Assembly: GCA_016874005.1 (NCBI GenBank)
Contig: VGVQ01000008.1
Location: 1-64,000, forward strand
Length of the DNA: 64,000 nt
From: Gemmatimonadota bacterium
GTDB taxonomy: Bacteria; Gemmatimonadota; Gemmatimonadetes; Gemmatimonadales; GWC2-71-9
Direction of reading: 5' to 3'
A program made the position numbers and the translations under genes. Positions 10,377-20,202 of the stretch are shown here, in pieces. The notes beneath the pieces are model-generated. The model was given only the letters and a program-made list of their open reading frames with translations, searched no databases and was not told the DNA's origin. Each line of letters begins with the position of its first letter. Position 1 is the first letter of the stretch.

Positions 10377-11564
10377 TCAGACCGCTTCGACGGAAAGGGC
10401 AACCGCGTTGCCGCCTCCCAGGCACAGCGTGGCGAACCCGGTGGCGACCCGGCGCGCCCGCATCGCATAGATCAAGGTCGTCAAGATCCTCGATCCGCTC
10501 GCGCCAATCGGGTGACCGAGGGCGATCGCCCCCCCGTTCACGTTGACCCGGTCCCAGTCCCAATTGAGACCCCGTCCGTCGGCGAGGCATTGGGAGGCGA
10601 ACGCTTCGTTGGCCTCGACGAGGCCGTAGTCGTTGATCGCGGTACCCTTCTTCTTCATCAAGTTCTGCACCGCCACGATCGGGGCGAAGAAGAGGTCTTT
10701 CGGTTCGCCCCCGCCGGTCGCGTACCCGGTGACCTTGGCCAGCGGCGCGAGCCCGTGTGCCTTGGCGAACGCCAGGGAGGCCACCACGACGGCGCTCGAG
10801 CCGTCGTTGAGCGTCGACGCGTTGCCGGCCGTCACCGTGCCGTCCTTCTCGAATGCCGGCTTGAGCTTGGCCAGCCCCTCCGCCGTCGTGTCCTTTCGGG
10901 GACCTTCGTCGCGGTCGATCGTGGTGTTACCGCCCTTTCCGGAGATCACCACCGGCACGATCTCTTCCGCGAAGGTGCCCGCCTCGACCGCCTCGGCCGC
11001 CTTGTTCTGACTGCCGGCCGCGTAGGCATCCTGGTCGGCCCGGCTCACGCCGGCCTTCTTCGCGGTGTACTCGGCCAGGCTCCCCATGTGGACGCCGCCG
11101 AAGGAATCCCAGAGGCCGTCGTGGATCATCCCATCCAGCATTGGCTGATTGCCGATCTTGACCCCGGCCCGAATCCCATGGAGGTAGTGCGGCGCGTTGG
11201 ACATCGACTCCATCCCACCAGCCACGACGCACTGATTGTCGCCGGCCCGAATCGATTGGGCCGCGAGCATCACGGCCTTGAGTCCGGAGCCGCACACCTT
11301 GTTGATCGTCACGGCGGGAATGACGCCGTCGAGGCCGGCGTGGATCATCGCCTGGCGGGCCGGAGCTTGGCCGGTGCCGCCCTGGAGAACGTGGCCCATG
11401 ATCACTTCATCGATGGCCTTGGGATCGATCTTGGCCCGGGCCACGGCGTGCTTGATCGCGAGGGCACCCAACTGCGGAGCAGCGAAGGAGGCCAGGCCGC
11501 CGAGGTACTTGCCGATCGGGGTACGGCAGGCCGCGAGAATGACTGGGGTCGTCTGGTCGGACAT
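10377..11564 (-). CDS. Acetyl-CoA C-acetyltransferase (thiolase)
   Basis: This biosynthetic-type thiolase (395 residues) condenses two acetyl-CoA to acetoacetyl-CoA or runs in reverse. The nucleophilic cysteine is in NKVCGSGLKAV (C91). The catalytic His is in GGAIALGHPIGASG (H351), and the acid/base Cys in TLCLGGGNA (C381). Length and motifs match PhaA/AtoB. With hbd nearby the likely role is C4 acyl-CoA or polyhydroxyalkanoate-type metabolism; no phaC is in view, so the end product is open. ATG 11564 follows AAGGTTCC. A 40-bp gap separates it from the GNAT gene. Confidence 0.95.
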   Translation of the reverse strand: MSDQTTPVILAACRTPIGKYLGGLASFAAPQLGALAIKHAVARAKIDPKAIDEVIMGHVLQGGTGQAPARQAMIHAGLDGVIPAVTINKVCGSGLKAVMLAAQSIRAGDNQCVVAGGMESMSNAPHYLHGIRAGVKIGNQPMLDGMIHDGLWDSFGGVHMGSLAEYTAKKAGVSRADQDAYAAGSQNKAAEAVEAGTFAEEIVPVVISGKGGNTTIDRDEGPRKDTTAEGLAKLKPAFEKDGTVTAGNASTLNDGSSAVVVASLAFAKAHGLAPLAKVTGYATGGGEPKDLFFAPIVAVQNLMKKKGTAINDYGLVEANEAFASQCLADGRGLNWDWDRVNVNGGAIALGHPIGASGSRILTTLIYAMRARRVATGFATLCLGGGNAVALSVEAV

Positions 11565-11604
11565 GGAACCTTGGGGAGTGATAGCGTCGGGGGCAATATA
11601 GCGA

Positions 11605-12069
11605 TCAGAGAACCTTCAGGTACGTCACGATTTCCGGGGCGTAACCCAGGTGTTCGTAGACCGCTCGGGCGTGGAGGTTGGCCGAAAAGGCGTTGAGGGT
11701 GATCCGCGAGTAGCCCCGAGCCCTGGCCCACTGTTCGGCACCGTCGAGCAAGATCCGGCCGACGCCCAGGCCCTGGGCCTCTCTCGATACCACCACCACT
11801 TCCACATGGGCGACCGGCGCTCCGTCGAAGTAGTCGTTTGTCGTGGTGGCAAAGAGACAGCCCACCGGTGTGCCAGCCTGATCGGCAATCAGGACCAGGG
11901 TTCGATCGCCGGGCCGGGCGACCGCTTCCAGGAGGATCCGACGGTCGGCCTGAGCGATCTGCGAAGCCGTTCGCCAGGACGGCACCGGGAAGTCGGCAAG
12001 CCGCTCGGTCGCTGCGATCAGATAGTCGGTGTCGTTGGGTCCCGCCCGCCGGAGCGTCACCGGGGTCAT
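11605..12069 (-). CDS. GNAT-family N-acetyltransferase
   Basis: This 154-residue single-domain GNAT protein has the strands and loops of the fold. A central VAHVEVVVVSREAQGLGVGRILLDGAEQWA segment (about 85-115) carries the acetyl-CoA pyrophosphate loop (Q-G-L-G-V-G), and NLHARAVYEHLGY is the usual C-terminal motif. The acceptor is unknown. I start it at ATG 12069, which overlaps the stop of the frameshifted kinase tail by ATGA; the frame runs on upstream but has no GNAT character there. Confidence 0.88.
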   Translation of the reverse strand: MTPVTLRRAGPNDTDYLIAATERLADFPVPSWRTASQIAQADRRILLEAVARPGDRTLVLIADQAGTPVGCLFATTTNDYFDGAPVAHVEVVVVSREAQGLGVGRILLDGAEQWARARGYSRITLNAFSANLHARAVYEHLGYAPEIVTYLKVL

Positions 12070-14926
12070 CGAACCGGGACCCCTTCCCCAGTGAGCCGGC
12101 GCACGGCCACTCTGGCTCGGTGACCAAGGCCACCTTGGATCGTGGCTTTGTCCCAGAGCCTGAGCACCCGCGACATCTTCGCGACGGCGCCAGCCTTGTC
12201 CCCGGCGTTTTCGAGCGCCTCCGCCTCGAGTGCGTGGACCAGCGCCGCCAAGTGGAAGTCGGCGGCGAAGCCCCACTCGAGCATCCTCATGCCCTCTGCC
12301 CGACTCTCGGCTCGACTGGCCAAGGTCGACGCGAGTTCCAGCCGGTGCGCGGTCGTGAGAAACGCGGCGCTGGTCCCCACCCGGCCGATCCCCTGACGCA
12401 CGTCGCGATCGCCCGCACCGTGTCGCCACGGGCCAGCTGCAGCCGACCCCGGTCGGCTGTGAAGAGCCCCCAGGTGAACCCGCCAATCGCGGTCGAGTCC
12501 CGCGCCAGGACCGAATCGACCAAACGGGTGGCGGCCGCGACCTCGCCAAGGGCCATGGCGATCTGAACCTGGGCGCGGACCACTTCGGCCCTGGCCCGCG
12601 GACTCGCGTTGATGGCCGCGATTTCCCTGGCGGCGAACGAGTCGGGTACGATTCCGACCAAAACGGGCAGCAACCGAGCCGAAAGCGCCATGTCCTGATT
12701 GAGGCTTCGCAGTGAATCGGCGACCGCCCCAGCGATGTCGAGACGGCCCAACCCCGAATAGAGCACCGACCGGGCGAACATCATGTCGGGGGTACCCGCC
12801 CCACCGAGGAGATCGAGGACCCCGTTGAGCGTCCTGATAACAGAATCGGAGCTTATCTCAGGCGCCCGGATCACGGCGCTGAGCGCCGACCGGAGTGCGC
12901 CGGGGCTCCGACCGGCCGCCCGCACGGTCGCGGAGTCCGTTCGGCCCTCGAACACAACCTGGGCGGCAGCACGAAAGGCCGCCGGGGTGGCGCCGTCCGA
13001 CGCCTTCTCCATCACGGCAACGTAGCGGTTGACCGCGACCGCGTCGCGGGCTTGGAGTGCCAGCTCGGTCGGATGTATCGCGGCGGGTGCCAGGGTGGAA
13101 TCGAGCGCCATCACCCGGTCGAACGGCTCCCGCAAGGTCGCTGGGTCGAGCATCCCGACCGCGTTCCCGTGATAAAGGAACTCCCCCAAGAGAAACCACC
13201 CGTCGACGTCGTTGGGATACCGAGCGGTGTATCCTCGCATCGAATCGGCGGCGGCTGGGAGTCCCCGATGAAACAGGTCGTACGCGACGACGATGGCCTT
13301 TTCCCGAGCCGGCAAGCGATCGACGAACCGAACCGCCGCGGCGCTGGCCTCGCGGGCCCGCCGCGACCCGTAGCCGCCTTTCCAGCCGATCGTGCTCCCG
13401 AGCCGAAAATGGGCCAGGCTGAAGGTCGAGTCGAGCTCGATGGCCCGGCCGAATGCCGCCTCCGCCGAGTCCCACCGCGCTTGGCGGTAGTACCGCTCGC
13501 CCGCCAGGTAGGCGCCCATCGCCGGAAAGGAAGCCGACGTGATCCCGCTGACCCGGAGGGAGGGAACCGGCTCGTTCGATTTCCAGAGGCCGCGGACCAG
13601 TTCGCCACTGAGCTGATCGACCAAGCCGAGCACGCTGTCCTGGGCGCCCTCGACTTGGGCCTTGGCGAGTTCCCCACCCTTGCCGTCGTAGGCCGTGGCC
13701 GCCAGCCGAGCTCGTGACCCCGTCGCGACCATGCTCCCAATGATGACGGCATTGGCGCCGAGCTCCCCGGCGAGCGAGGTCGCGGCCGCGACATCGCCCC
13801 CGCCGCCCCTCTTGGCCCACCGCGCCAGCACCAATCGGGGCTCGATCGCCTTGAGGCTGCCCCCGACGGCGTTGAGGTTGGTCGCCAGGAGGTCGACCAT
13901 TCCCTCGCCTAACGGCTCGATCCCCGCCCCAGTGGCGGAGAACGGGAGGACCGCGACGACGGTTCCGGACGCCGGGCCCCGCGCCCGCCCCTTGAGCCAC
14001 CGGTTGACGAGCCCCGTGGCCCAAGCCGCCGCGAAAAAGCCGACCAAGAACATCAGCACCCGCATCTGCTTCATGGTCCGCGCCCCCGGGTTGCGGGCGT
14101 CGGCGAGCGCGGCGGCGAACGCCGCGACGGACGGGTACCGGTCGGCCGGGTCGCTCGCGAGAGCCTTCGCGACGATCGGATCGGCGACCGAGGGCGTGGA
14201 GCGCGACACCTTGCTCAGCTTCGGGCGCGCGCCGGAGAGGCTCTGCTTGAGCACGGCCTGCACCGTGGGGCCCGAGAACGGGGGCGCGCCCGTGACCGAC
14301 TCATAGAGGACGCAGGCCAGGCTGTATTGGTCGGACCGGGCATCCACGTCGCTGGCGGTCGCTTGCTCGGGACTCATGTAGGCGGGCGTCCCGACCGCGA
14401 ACCCGATCCCCGTCAGCTTCTGGCCCTCCTGCGCCGCCGAGATCGCCCGGGCGATCCCGAAGTCGGCGACCATCGCGTGGCCCCCCGACAGCAGGATGTT
14501 CTCGGGCTTGATGTCGCGATGGACGACTCCCTGGTCATGGGCGTAGCTCAAGGCGCTGGCGACTTCCTGGATCAGCGGCAAGGCGCGATCGTAACTCAAG
14601 GTCTTATCGCGCTCGAGCCGGTCGCGCAGTGACTCCCCCTCGACGAACGGCATGACGTAGTAGACGATTCCGTCGACGGCGCCGGAGTCGTACAACGGCA
14701 CGATGTGGGGATGCTGCAATTTGGCGGAGAGCTCGATCTCGCGAACGAAGCGCTCGGTCCCCATCGTGGCCGCCAGCTCGGGTTTGAAGACCTTGATCGC
14801 GACCGTTCGGCCGTGCTTGCGGTCGACCGCGCGGAACACGGTGGCCATGCCGCCTTCGCCGATCTGGCGCTCGACCTCGTACCGGTCGCTCAGGCCGGTG
14901 CGGAGACGCTCGAGCAGGCCGGTCAT
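12066..14926 (-). CDS. Transmembrane Ser/Thr protein kinase with TPR tail; apparent frameshift near 12400
   Basis: This is a Hanks-type kinase: the glycine loop GEGGMATV, K45, HRDIKPEN (D138), DFG (155-157) and a SPEQ loop. One membrane span follows (about 289-306). The extracytoplasmic part has a FlgO-like segment starting VVAVLPFSATG, then helical TPR-like repeats beginning near ERYYRQARWDSAEAAFGRAIELD. From ATG 14926 the frame reads well down to GDTVRAIAT near 12400. It then loses character, while the -1 frame continues sensibly as VRQGIGRVGTSAAF to a stop at 12066-12068 that overlaps the GNAT ATG. A one-base deletion, assembly error or -1 slippage fits; the coordinates join both parts. 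ATG 14926 overlaps the thrS stop by one base (TGATG). Confidence 0.85.
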
Positions 14927-16851
14927 CAGGCGGGGACCCGGGAGCGGGTCCGGATTTCCTCGAGGATCTTGGCGCGGAAGGCGGCCATCGGCATCACGTC
15001 CTGTTTGCTTCCGGCCCCCCGGGTCCGGACCGCGACCGCGTCGCTGTCGGCCTCGCGTTGCCCGATCACCGCGAGATAGGGGACCTTCATGATTTCGCCC
15101 TGTCGGACCCGGTAGTTCAAGGTGTCGTTCCCGGCGTCGAGCACCGCGCGGACCCCCGCGGCGCGGAGGTCAGCGGTGACCCGGGCGGCCGCCGCTCGCT
15201 GGGCGTCGGAAATCGGCAGGACCCGGACCTGCTCCGGGGCGAGCCAGACCGGGAACGCCCCGGCGAAATGCTCGATCAGAATGGCCATGAACCGTTCGAA
15301 CGATCCACTCACCGCCCGATGGATCACGACCGGCCGGTGGGCGGCGTTGTCCTCCCCGACATAGCTCAGGTCGAAACGTTCCGGCGCGGCGTAGTCGAGC
15401 TGGATCGTGCCGAGCTGCCACTTGCGGCCGATGGAATCGGAGACGTCGAAGTCGATTTTCGGGCCGTAAAACGCTCCGTCGCCGACCTTGAGCTCGTACG
15501 GCAGTCCGGTTGCTTCGAGCGCGGCCCGAAGCGCCGCCTCGGCGCGGTCCCACATGTCGTCGGTCCCGACTCGCTGTTCTGGTCGAGTCGCGAACTTGAG
15601 CGTCGCGGTGAGCCCGAAGGTCTGGTAGTAGCCCAAAATGAACTGGGTGAGCCCCCGAACCTCCTCCGCGATCTGACTCTCCATCAGAAACACGTGACAG
15701 TCGTCTTGTTGAAACTGCCGCACCCGGGTCAGCCCCGACAGCGCCCCGGACACCTCGTTGCGGTGGAGGACATCATAGGTGCAGTACCGGAGCGGCAAAT
15801 CGCGATACGAGTGTTTCTTGGCCGCGTACATCAGGTAGTGCGAGGGACAGTTCATTGGCTTGAGCGAGAAATCGTGCTCGCCGGTCTCGCTGTCGAGCAC
15901 CAGAAACATGTTCTCCCGGTACTTGCCCCAATGGCCGGAAATCTCCCATAACCCTTTGTTGTAGAGGAGCGGGGTCTTGATCTCCCGGTAGTCGTCCCGT
16001 TGCAGGTCGCGAAGATACTCGTTGAGCGCATTCACCATGATGGTGCCCCGGTCCGTCCAGAACGCGGCGCCCGGGGCGAACGGATGGAACATGAACAGGT
16101 CCAACTCCCGCCCGACCCGGCGGTGATCCCGCTTCTTGGACTCCTCGAGCCGGTGGAGGTACTGGTCGAGATCGTCCTTCTTGAACCAGGCCGTCCCGTA
16201 GATCCGTTGGAGCATCTGGCGCCGTTCGTCACCGCGCCAATAGGCCCCGGCGGTGGTGAGCAGCTTGAAGTGCTTGAGCCGATTGGTGGACGGGATGTGG
16301 GGCCCCCGGCACAGATCGACGAAAGGGCCATCGGTGTAGATGGTGATCGTCTCGTCATCACCCAACTCGGAGATCCGCTCGAGCTTGAGCGGATCGTCCC
16401 CGAAACGGCGGTTCGCTTCGGCCCGGTCGACGACCTCCCGGGTGAACGGGTAGTCCGCCGCGGCGACCGCCCTCATCTCGGCTTCGATCCGCTCCAGATC
16501 GTCCGGCGTGAACGGCTGGGGCACCTCGAAATCGTAGTAGAATCCATCCTCGATCGGCGGGCCGAATCCGATCCCGGCGCCAGGGAAGAGCTTCCGAACC
16601 GCCGTGGCGAGGACGTGAGCCGCGGAGTGGCGGAGCAACTCGAGCGCGTCCGGATCGCGGTCGGTCACGATCGACACGGTCGCGTCCTGGTCGATCGGGC
16701 GGCCGAGGTCGCGCAGTTGGCCGTCGACCCGGATGGCGAGGGCAGCCTTGGCGAGCCCGGGCCCGACGTTCGCCGCGAGGTCGCGGCCGGTCGAGCCGCG
16801 GGGCAGGTTCCGGACGGTGCCGTCAGGCAACCGCAGCGCGACCTCGCTCAC
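14926..16851 (-). CDS. thrS: Threonyl-tRNA synthetase
   Basis: ThrRS charges tRNA-Thr. The 641 residues show the full bacterial layout. A TGS domain (about 1-60) comes first, then an editing domain with HSAAHVLA and the DLCRGPHIPST motif, then the class II core with HPFAPGAAFW, RYCTYDVLHRNE and LKPMNCPSHYLMY (zinc Cys). The C-terminal anticodon-binding domain contains LNYRVRQGEIMKVPYLAVIG. The start is GTG 16851, overlapping the stop of the upstream 55-residue gene by GTGA. No T-box or leader structure is visible upstream. Confidence 0.98.
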   Translation of the reverse strand: MSEVALRLPDGTVRNLPRGSTGRDLAANVGPGLAKAALAIRVDGQLRDLGRPIDQDATVSIVTDRDPDALELLRHSAAHVLATAVRKLFPGAGIGFGPPIEDGFYYDFEVPQPFTPDDLERIEAEMRAVAAADYPFTREVVDRAEANRRFGDDPLKLERISELGDDETITIYTDGPFVDLCRGPHIPSTNRLKHFKLLTTAGAYWRGDERRQMLQRIYGTAWFKKDDLDQYLHRLEESKKRDHRRVGRELDLFMFHPFAPGAAFWTDRGTIMVNALNEYLRDLQRDDYREIKTPLLYNKGLWEISGHWGKYRENMFLVLDSETGEHDFSLKPMNCPSHYLMYAAKKHSYRDLPLRYCTYDVLHRNEVSGALSGLTRVRQFQQDDCHVFLMESQIAEEVRGLTQFILGYYQTFGLTATLKFATRPEQRVGTDDMWDRAEAALRAALEATGLPYELKVGDGAFYGPKIDFDVSDSIGRKWQLGTIQLDYAAPERFDLSYVGEDNAAHRPVVIHRAVSGSFERFMAILIEHFAGAFPVWLAPEQVRVLPISDAQRAAAARVTADLRAAGVRAVLDAGNDTLNYRVRQGEIMKVPYLAVIGQREADSDAVAVRTRGAGSKQDVMPMAAFRAKILEEIRTRSRVPA

Positions 16852-17015
16852 GGCGCGAGTTCCTCGATCGCGGGGGTCGCCACGACCGGTGTCCGGGGAG
16901 CGAGCCAGAAGAACAGGGCGAGCCCCGCGAGCGTCATCACCAAAAGCAGGGTAGCCCCGGAACGCATCGCCGGCTTGGCCGGCGGAAGGGGTGTCGTCAT
17001 CGCTTCGTCGATCAT
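16848..17015 (-). CDS. Small single-span membrane protein upstream of thrS
   Basis: A short ORF (55 residues, ATG 17015) has a soluble N-terminus MIDEAMTTPLPPAKP, one strong hydrophobic span (about 19-40, containing LLLVMTLAGLALFFWLA) and a short acidic tail ending IEELAP. Its TGA overlaps the thrS GTG start by four bases (GTGA), the coupling style used by real genes around it. That overlap is the main reason to believe it. No family is recognised. Upstream is an AT-rich stretch (CTATTAAGTTAA) that may serve divergent promoters. Function unknown. Confidence 0.6.
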   Translation of the reverse strand: MIDEAMTTPLPPAKPAMRSGATLLLVMTLAGLALFFWLAPRTPVVATPAIEELAP

Positions 17016-17080
17016 CGAGTCGCTATTAAGTTAACCGCATGCGGTATCGTCGCATACGCCACTCGGACCCAGGGCCGCCG

Positions 17081-17479
17081 ATGGCCACGCTGACCCTGAT
17101 CGGGCTGGCCGTCGGCACGGCCGTGGGCTTCCTGCTCGGTGAGCTGTACTCCCGGGAGGGGTCGCGCCGGCTGAGCGCGGGATGGGGTCAGCTCCGCGCT
17201 CGCTTCGGGCCCGGCGCCAACCCCGGAGAGCGGGCCGACACGCTCCAGCAGCGAATCGAGGAGGCTCTCGGGCCGGACAGCTCGTCACTCGAGATCGTCC
17301 CGGTCGGACGTGAGGCCGTCGAGTTGCACGGCTGGGTCTCCTCCCGGACCGCTCGAACCCGGGCCTTCCGAGCCGCCCGCGCCGCGCTCGACCCGAAGAT
17401 CCGCTTGATCGACCGACTGCTGGTCTGGGGCGAGGACGACGGGCCCCTCCCAGCGGCGCCCCGTTTCGAGGAAAGTTAG
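17081..17479 (+). CDS. Membrane-anchored BON-domain protein
   Basis: This 132-residue protein has an N-terminal hydrophobic segment with glycine spacing (TLIGLAVGTAVGFLLGELY, about 3-22) and a C-terminal BON-like domain (about 60-118). The latter runs from TLQQRIEEALG through IVPVGREAVELHGWVSSRTARTRAF to IRLIDRLLVW. BON domains bind membranes or partner proteins in envelope proteins such as OsmY. The ATG at 17081 is preferred; an in-frame ATG at 17039 adds 14 residues and is possible. It ends six bases before valS. The exact role is unknown. Confidence 0.65.
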   Translation: MATLTLIGLAVGTAVGFLLGELYSREGSRRLSAGWGQLRARFGPGANPGERADTLQQRIEEALGPDSSSLEIVPVGREAVELHGWVSSRTARTRAFRAARAALDPKIRLIDRLLVWGEDDGPLPAAPRFEES

Positions 17480-17484
17480 ACCCC

Positions 17485-20202
17485 ATGCGAGCCGAGCCAG
17501 ACCCGCCCCCCGGCAACACCCCAGCGCTGCCGCCCCAGTACGATCCCGCCTCCGTCGAGCGGGACCTCTACCGGCAATGGCGAGAGGCGGGGTGGTTTCG
17601 GCCGCGGGGGCACGGCGAGCCGTACGTGATCATGATGCCGCCGCCGAACGTCACCGCCCAGTTGCATATGGGTCATGGCCTCAACAACTCCGTCCAGGAC
17701 GTGATGATCCGCTTCGAGCGGATGCGGGGCCGCGACTGCTTGTGGCTTCCGGGGACCGACCACGCCGGGATCGCCACCCAGAACGTGGTCGAGAAGCAGC
17801 TTGCCAAAGAGGGGAAAACCCGATTCGATCTCGGACGCGATGCCTTCGAGGCCCGGGTCAAGGCGTACGCCGACGAGACGGGAGAGGTGATTCTCCGGCA
17901 GCTCGAGAGCATCGGCTGCAGCGCCGACTGGGACCGGACCTACTACACCTTCTCCGACCGAATGTCGCGGGCGGTTCGCGAGGTCTTCGTCCAGCTTTAC
18001 GACGAGGGTCTGATCTACCGGGGCAAGTACATCATCAACTGGTGCCCTCGGTGCCTCACCGCCTTGTCCAACGAAGAAGCCGAAAAGACCGAGGTCGACG
18101 GGCGACTCTGGCGGATCCGCTATCCCCTCGCCGACGGGACCGGCCACATCGTCGTCGCGACGACCCGGCCGGAAACGATGCTCGGCGACACCGGCGTCGC
18201 GGTCCACCCCGACTCGACCCGGTATCGTGACCTGGTGGGTCGCGACCTCATCCTGCCGCTGGTGGGCCGACGGATTCCGGTCGTCGCCGACGCGGCGGTG
18301 GACCCCGAGTTCGGCACCGGGGCGGTCAAACTGACACCGGCCCACGACCCGCTCGATTTCGAGATCGCCCGGCGGCACGACTTGTCCCCGATCGACGTGA
18401 TGAACCCGGACGCCACCATGGCCGCCGCGGTCCCCGAGGCGTTCCGGGGCCTCGACCGCTTCGAGGCCCGCCGCCGCGTCATCGAGGCCCTCGACGCCGA
18501 GGGGATGCTCGAGAGCGTCGACACCCATCGGCACGCGGTCGGCCACTGCTACCGCTGCGACACGGTGGTCGAACCGCGGCTGTCGGACCAGTGGTTCGTC
18601 AAGATGGCCCCCTTGGCCAAGGCAGCCCATGCGGCCTATCTCGACGGGACGCTCCAGTTCGTTCCGGAGCGCCGGGGCGCCGAATACGCCAACTGGATGG
18701 AAGGAATCCGGGACTGGTGCATCTCCCGCCAACTGTGGTGGGGCCACCGGATTCCGGTCTGGTACTGCGACAACCCCCGCTGCGGCGCCACCATCGCCAG
18801 TCGCGCCGACCCCGATCGCTGCCCGAAGTGCCGCGGGCCCCTCCGCCAAGACGAGGACGTGCTCGACACCTGGTTTTCCTCGCAGCTGGTTCCCTTCAGC
18901 GCTCTTGGCTGGCCCGACCGGACCCCGGACCTGGCCCGCTACTATCCCGGCCACGCGCTGGTCACCGCGCCCGAGATTCTCTTCTTCTGGGTGGCCCGGA
19001 TGATCATGGCGGGCCTTAAGTGCCTGGGGCAGGTCCCATTCACCACCATCTACCTGCACGGCACGGTCCGCGACACCCAGCATCGCAAGATGTCGAAGTC
19101 GTTAGGCAACGGGATCGACCCGCTCGAGGTCGTCGACCGGTTCGGCGCCGACGCCCTCCGGTACACCGTGGTGGGCAATTTGGCGGTGGGCACCGACGTC
19201 ATCCTCGACCCCGCCGACCTCGAGGCGTCGTTCGCGGCCGGGCGGAACTTCGCCAACAAGCTCTGGAACGTGGGCCGGTTTCTGCTTTCCCACCTGCCGG
19301 CGGCGGTCCGGCCCCTCGGCGGCCCCGCGCCCGACCTGGTTCACCGCAACGAGCTGGCCTTGGCCGACCGCTGGATCATCGCCCGGTGCGACGCCATGGT
19401 GCGCGAGGCCACCGCGGGCTACCAGAAGCTCCGACTCAACGACGCCGCCGCGGCAGCCTACCGGTTTCTCTGGAACGATCTGGCCGACTGGTATCTCGAG
19501 GCCATCAAGCCGCGTCTGTTCGGGGAGCAGCCCGGCGGCGATGTCGCCCGGGCCGTCGCGGCCCAGACCTTCGACGTGGCGCTCCGGGTGCTCCATCCGA
19601 TCATGCCGTTCATCACCGAGACCCTCTGGAAGCGCCTCCCCGGCCGGCACCCCGATCAGACCATCATGATGGCGCCCTGGCCCGCCCCCGACGCCCGGGC
19701 GGTCGATCCCCGGGCCGAGGCGGAGTTCGGCGCGGGTCAAGATTTGGTTATGGCGATTCGATCGATCCGGGCCGAGTACGGCGTTCCGCCGGGCCAGCCC
19801 GTTCGAGCCGCCATCGATAACGTCGGCCCGACCACCCAAGCCGCCCTCCGACAACTGGCGGTCACCGTGGAGCGGCTGGCCAAGGTGTCCGACCTGGCGA
19901 CCGGCACCGGCGGCCAGCCCCCGCCCACCGCGGCCGCGGCCGCGATCTTGCCGGACGGCACCAGCCTCACGATTCCGCTCGGCGACCTGGTCGACGTCGC
20001 CAAGGAGTGCGGCCGGCTTGGCCAGGAAGCCGATCGGCTCCGACAACTGGTCGGTAACCAGGAAAAGAAGCTCGGGAACGAGCAGTTCATCAGCCGGGCA
20101 CCCGCCGACGTGGTCCAGAAGGAGCGCGACAAATTGGCCGCCTGGCGCGACCAGGTCGCGGCCCTCGACGAGAAGCGCGCCCAACTCGGGTGCGCTCGGT
20201 GA
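17485..20202 (+). CDS. valS: Valyl-tRNA synthetase
   Basis: ValRS charges tRNA-Val and edits mischarged Thr. The 905 residues include the class I signature HMGH (61-64) after PPPNVTAQL, the GTDHAGIATQ motif and a CP1 editing domain with TTRPETMLGDTGVAVHP. A zinc-like CDNPRCGATI...CPKCRG knuckle follows, then KMSKSLGNGIDP (K535) and the C-terminal coiled-coil arm (about 830-895, many Gln/Lys/Arg). GAGGAAAG precedes ATG 17485. The TGA overlaps the next gene's GTG start (GTGA). Confidence 0.98.
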   Translation: MRAEPDPPPGNTPALPPQYDPASVERDLYRQWREAGWFRPRGHGEPYVIMMPPPNVTAQLHMGHGLNNSVQDVMIRFERMRGRDCLWLPGTDHAGIATQNVVEKQLAKEGKTRFDLGRDAFEARVKAYADETGEVILRQLESIGCSADWDRTYYTFSDRMSRAVREVFVQLYDEGLIYRGKYIINWCPRCLTALSNEEAEKTEVDGRLWRIRYPLADGTGHIVVATTRPETMLGDTGVAVHPDSTRYRDLVGRDLILPLVGRRIPVVADAAVDPEFGTGAVKLTPAHDPLDFEIARRHDLSPIDVMNPDATMAAAVPEAFRGLDRFEARRRVIEALDAEGMLESVDTHRHAVGHCYRCDTVVEPRLSDQWFVKMAPLAKAAHAAYLDGTLQFVPERRGAEYANWMEGIRDWCISRQLWWGHRIPVWYCDNPRCGATIASRADPDRCPKCRGPLRQDEDVLDTWFSSQLVPFSALGWPDRTPDLARYYPGHALVTAPEILFFWVARMIMAGLKCLGQVPFTTIYLHGTVRDTQHRKMSKSLGNGIDPLEVVDRFGADALRYTVVGNLAVGTDVILDPADLEASFAAGRNFANKLWNVGRFLLSHLPAAVRPLGGPAPDLVHRNELALADRWIIARCDAMVREATAGYQKLRLNDAAAAAYRFLWNDLADWYLEAIKPRLFGEQPGGDVARAVAAQTFDVALRVLHPIMPFITETLWKRLPGRHPDQTIMMAPWPAPDARAVDPRAEAEFGAGQDLVMAIRSIRAEYGVPPGQPVRAAIDNVGPTTQAALRQLAVTVERLAKVSDLATGTGGQPPPTAAAAAILPDGTSLTIPLGDLVDVAKECGRLGQEADRLRQLVGNQEKKLGNEQFISRAPADVVQKERDKLAAWRDQVAALDEKRAQLGCAR

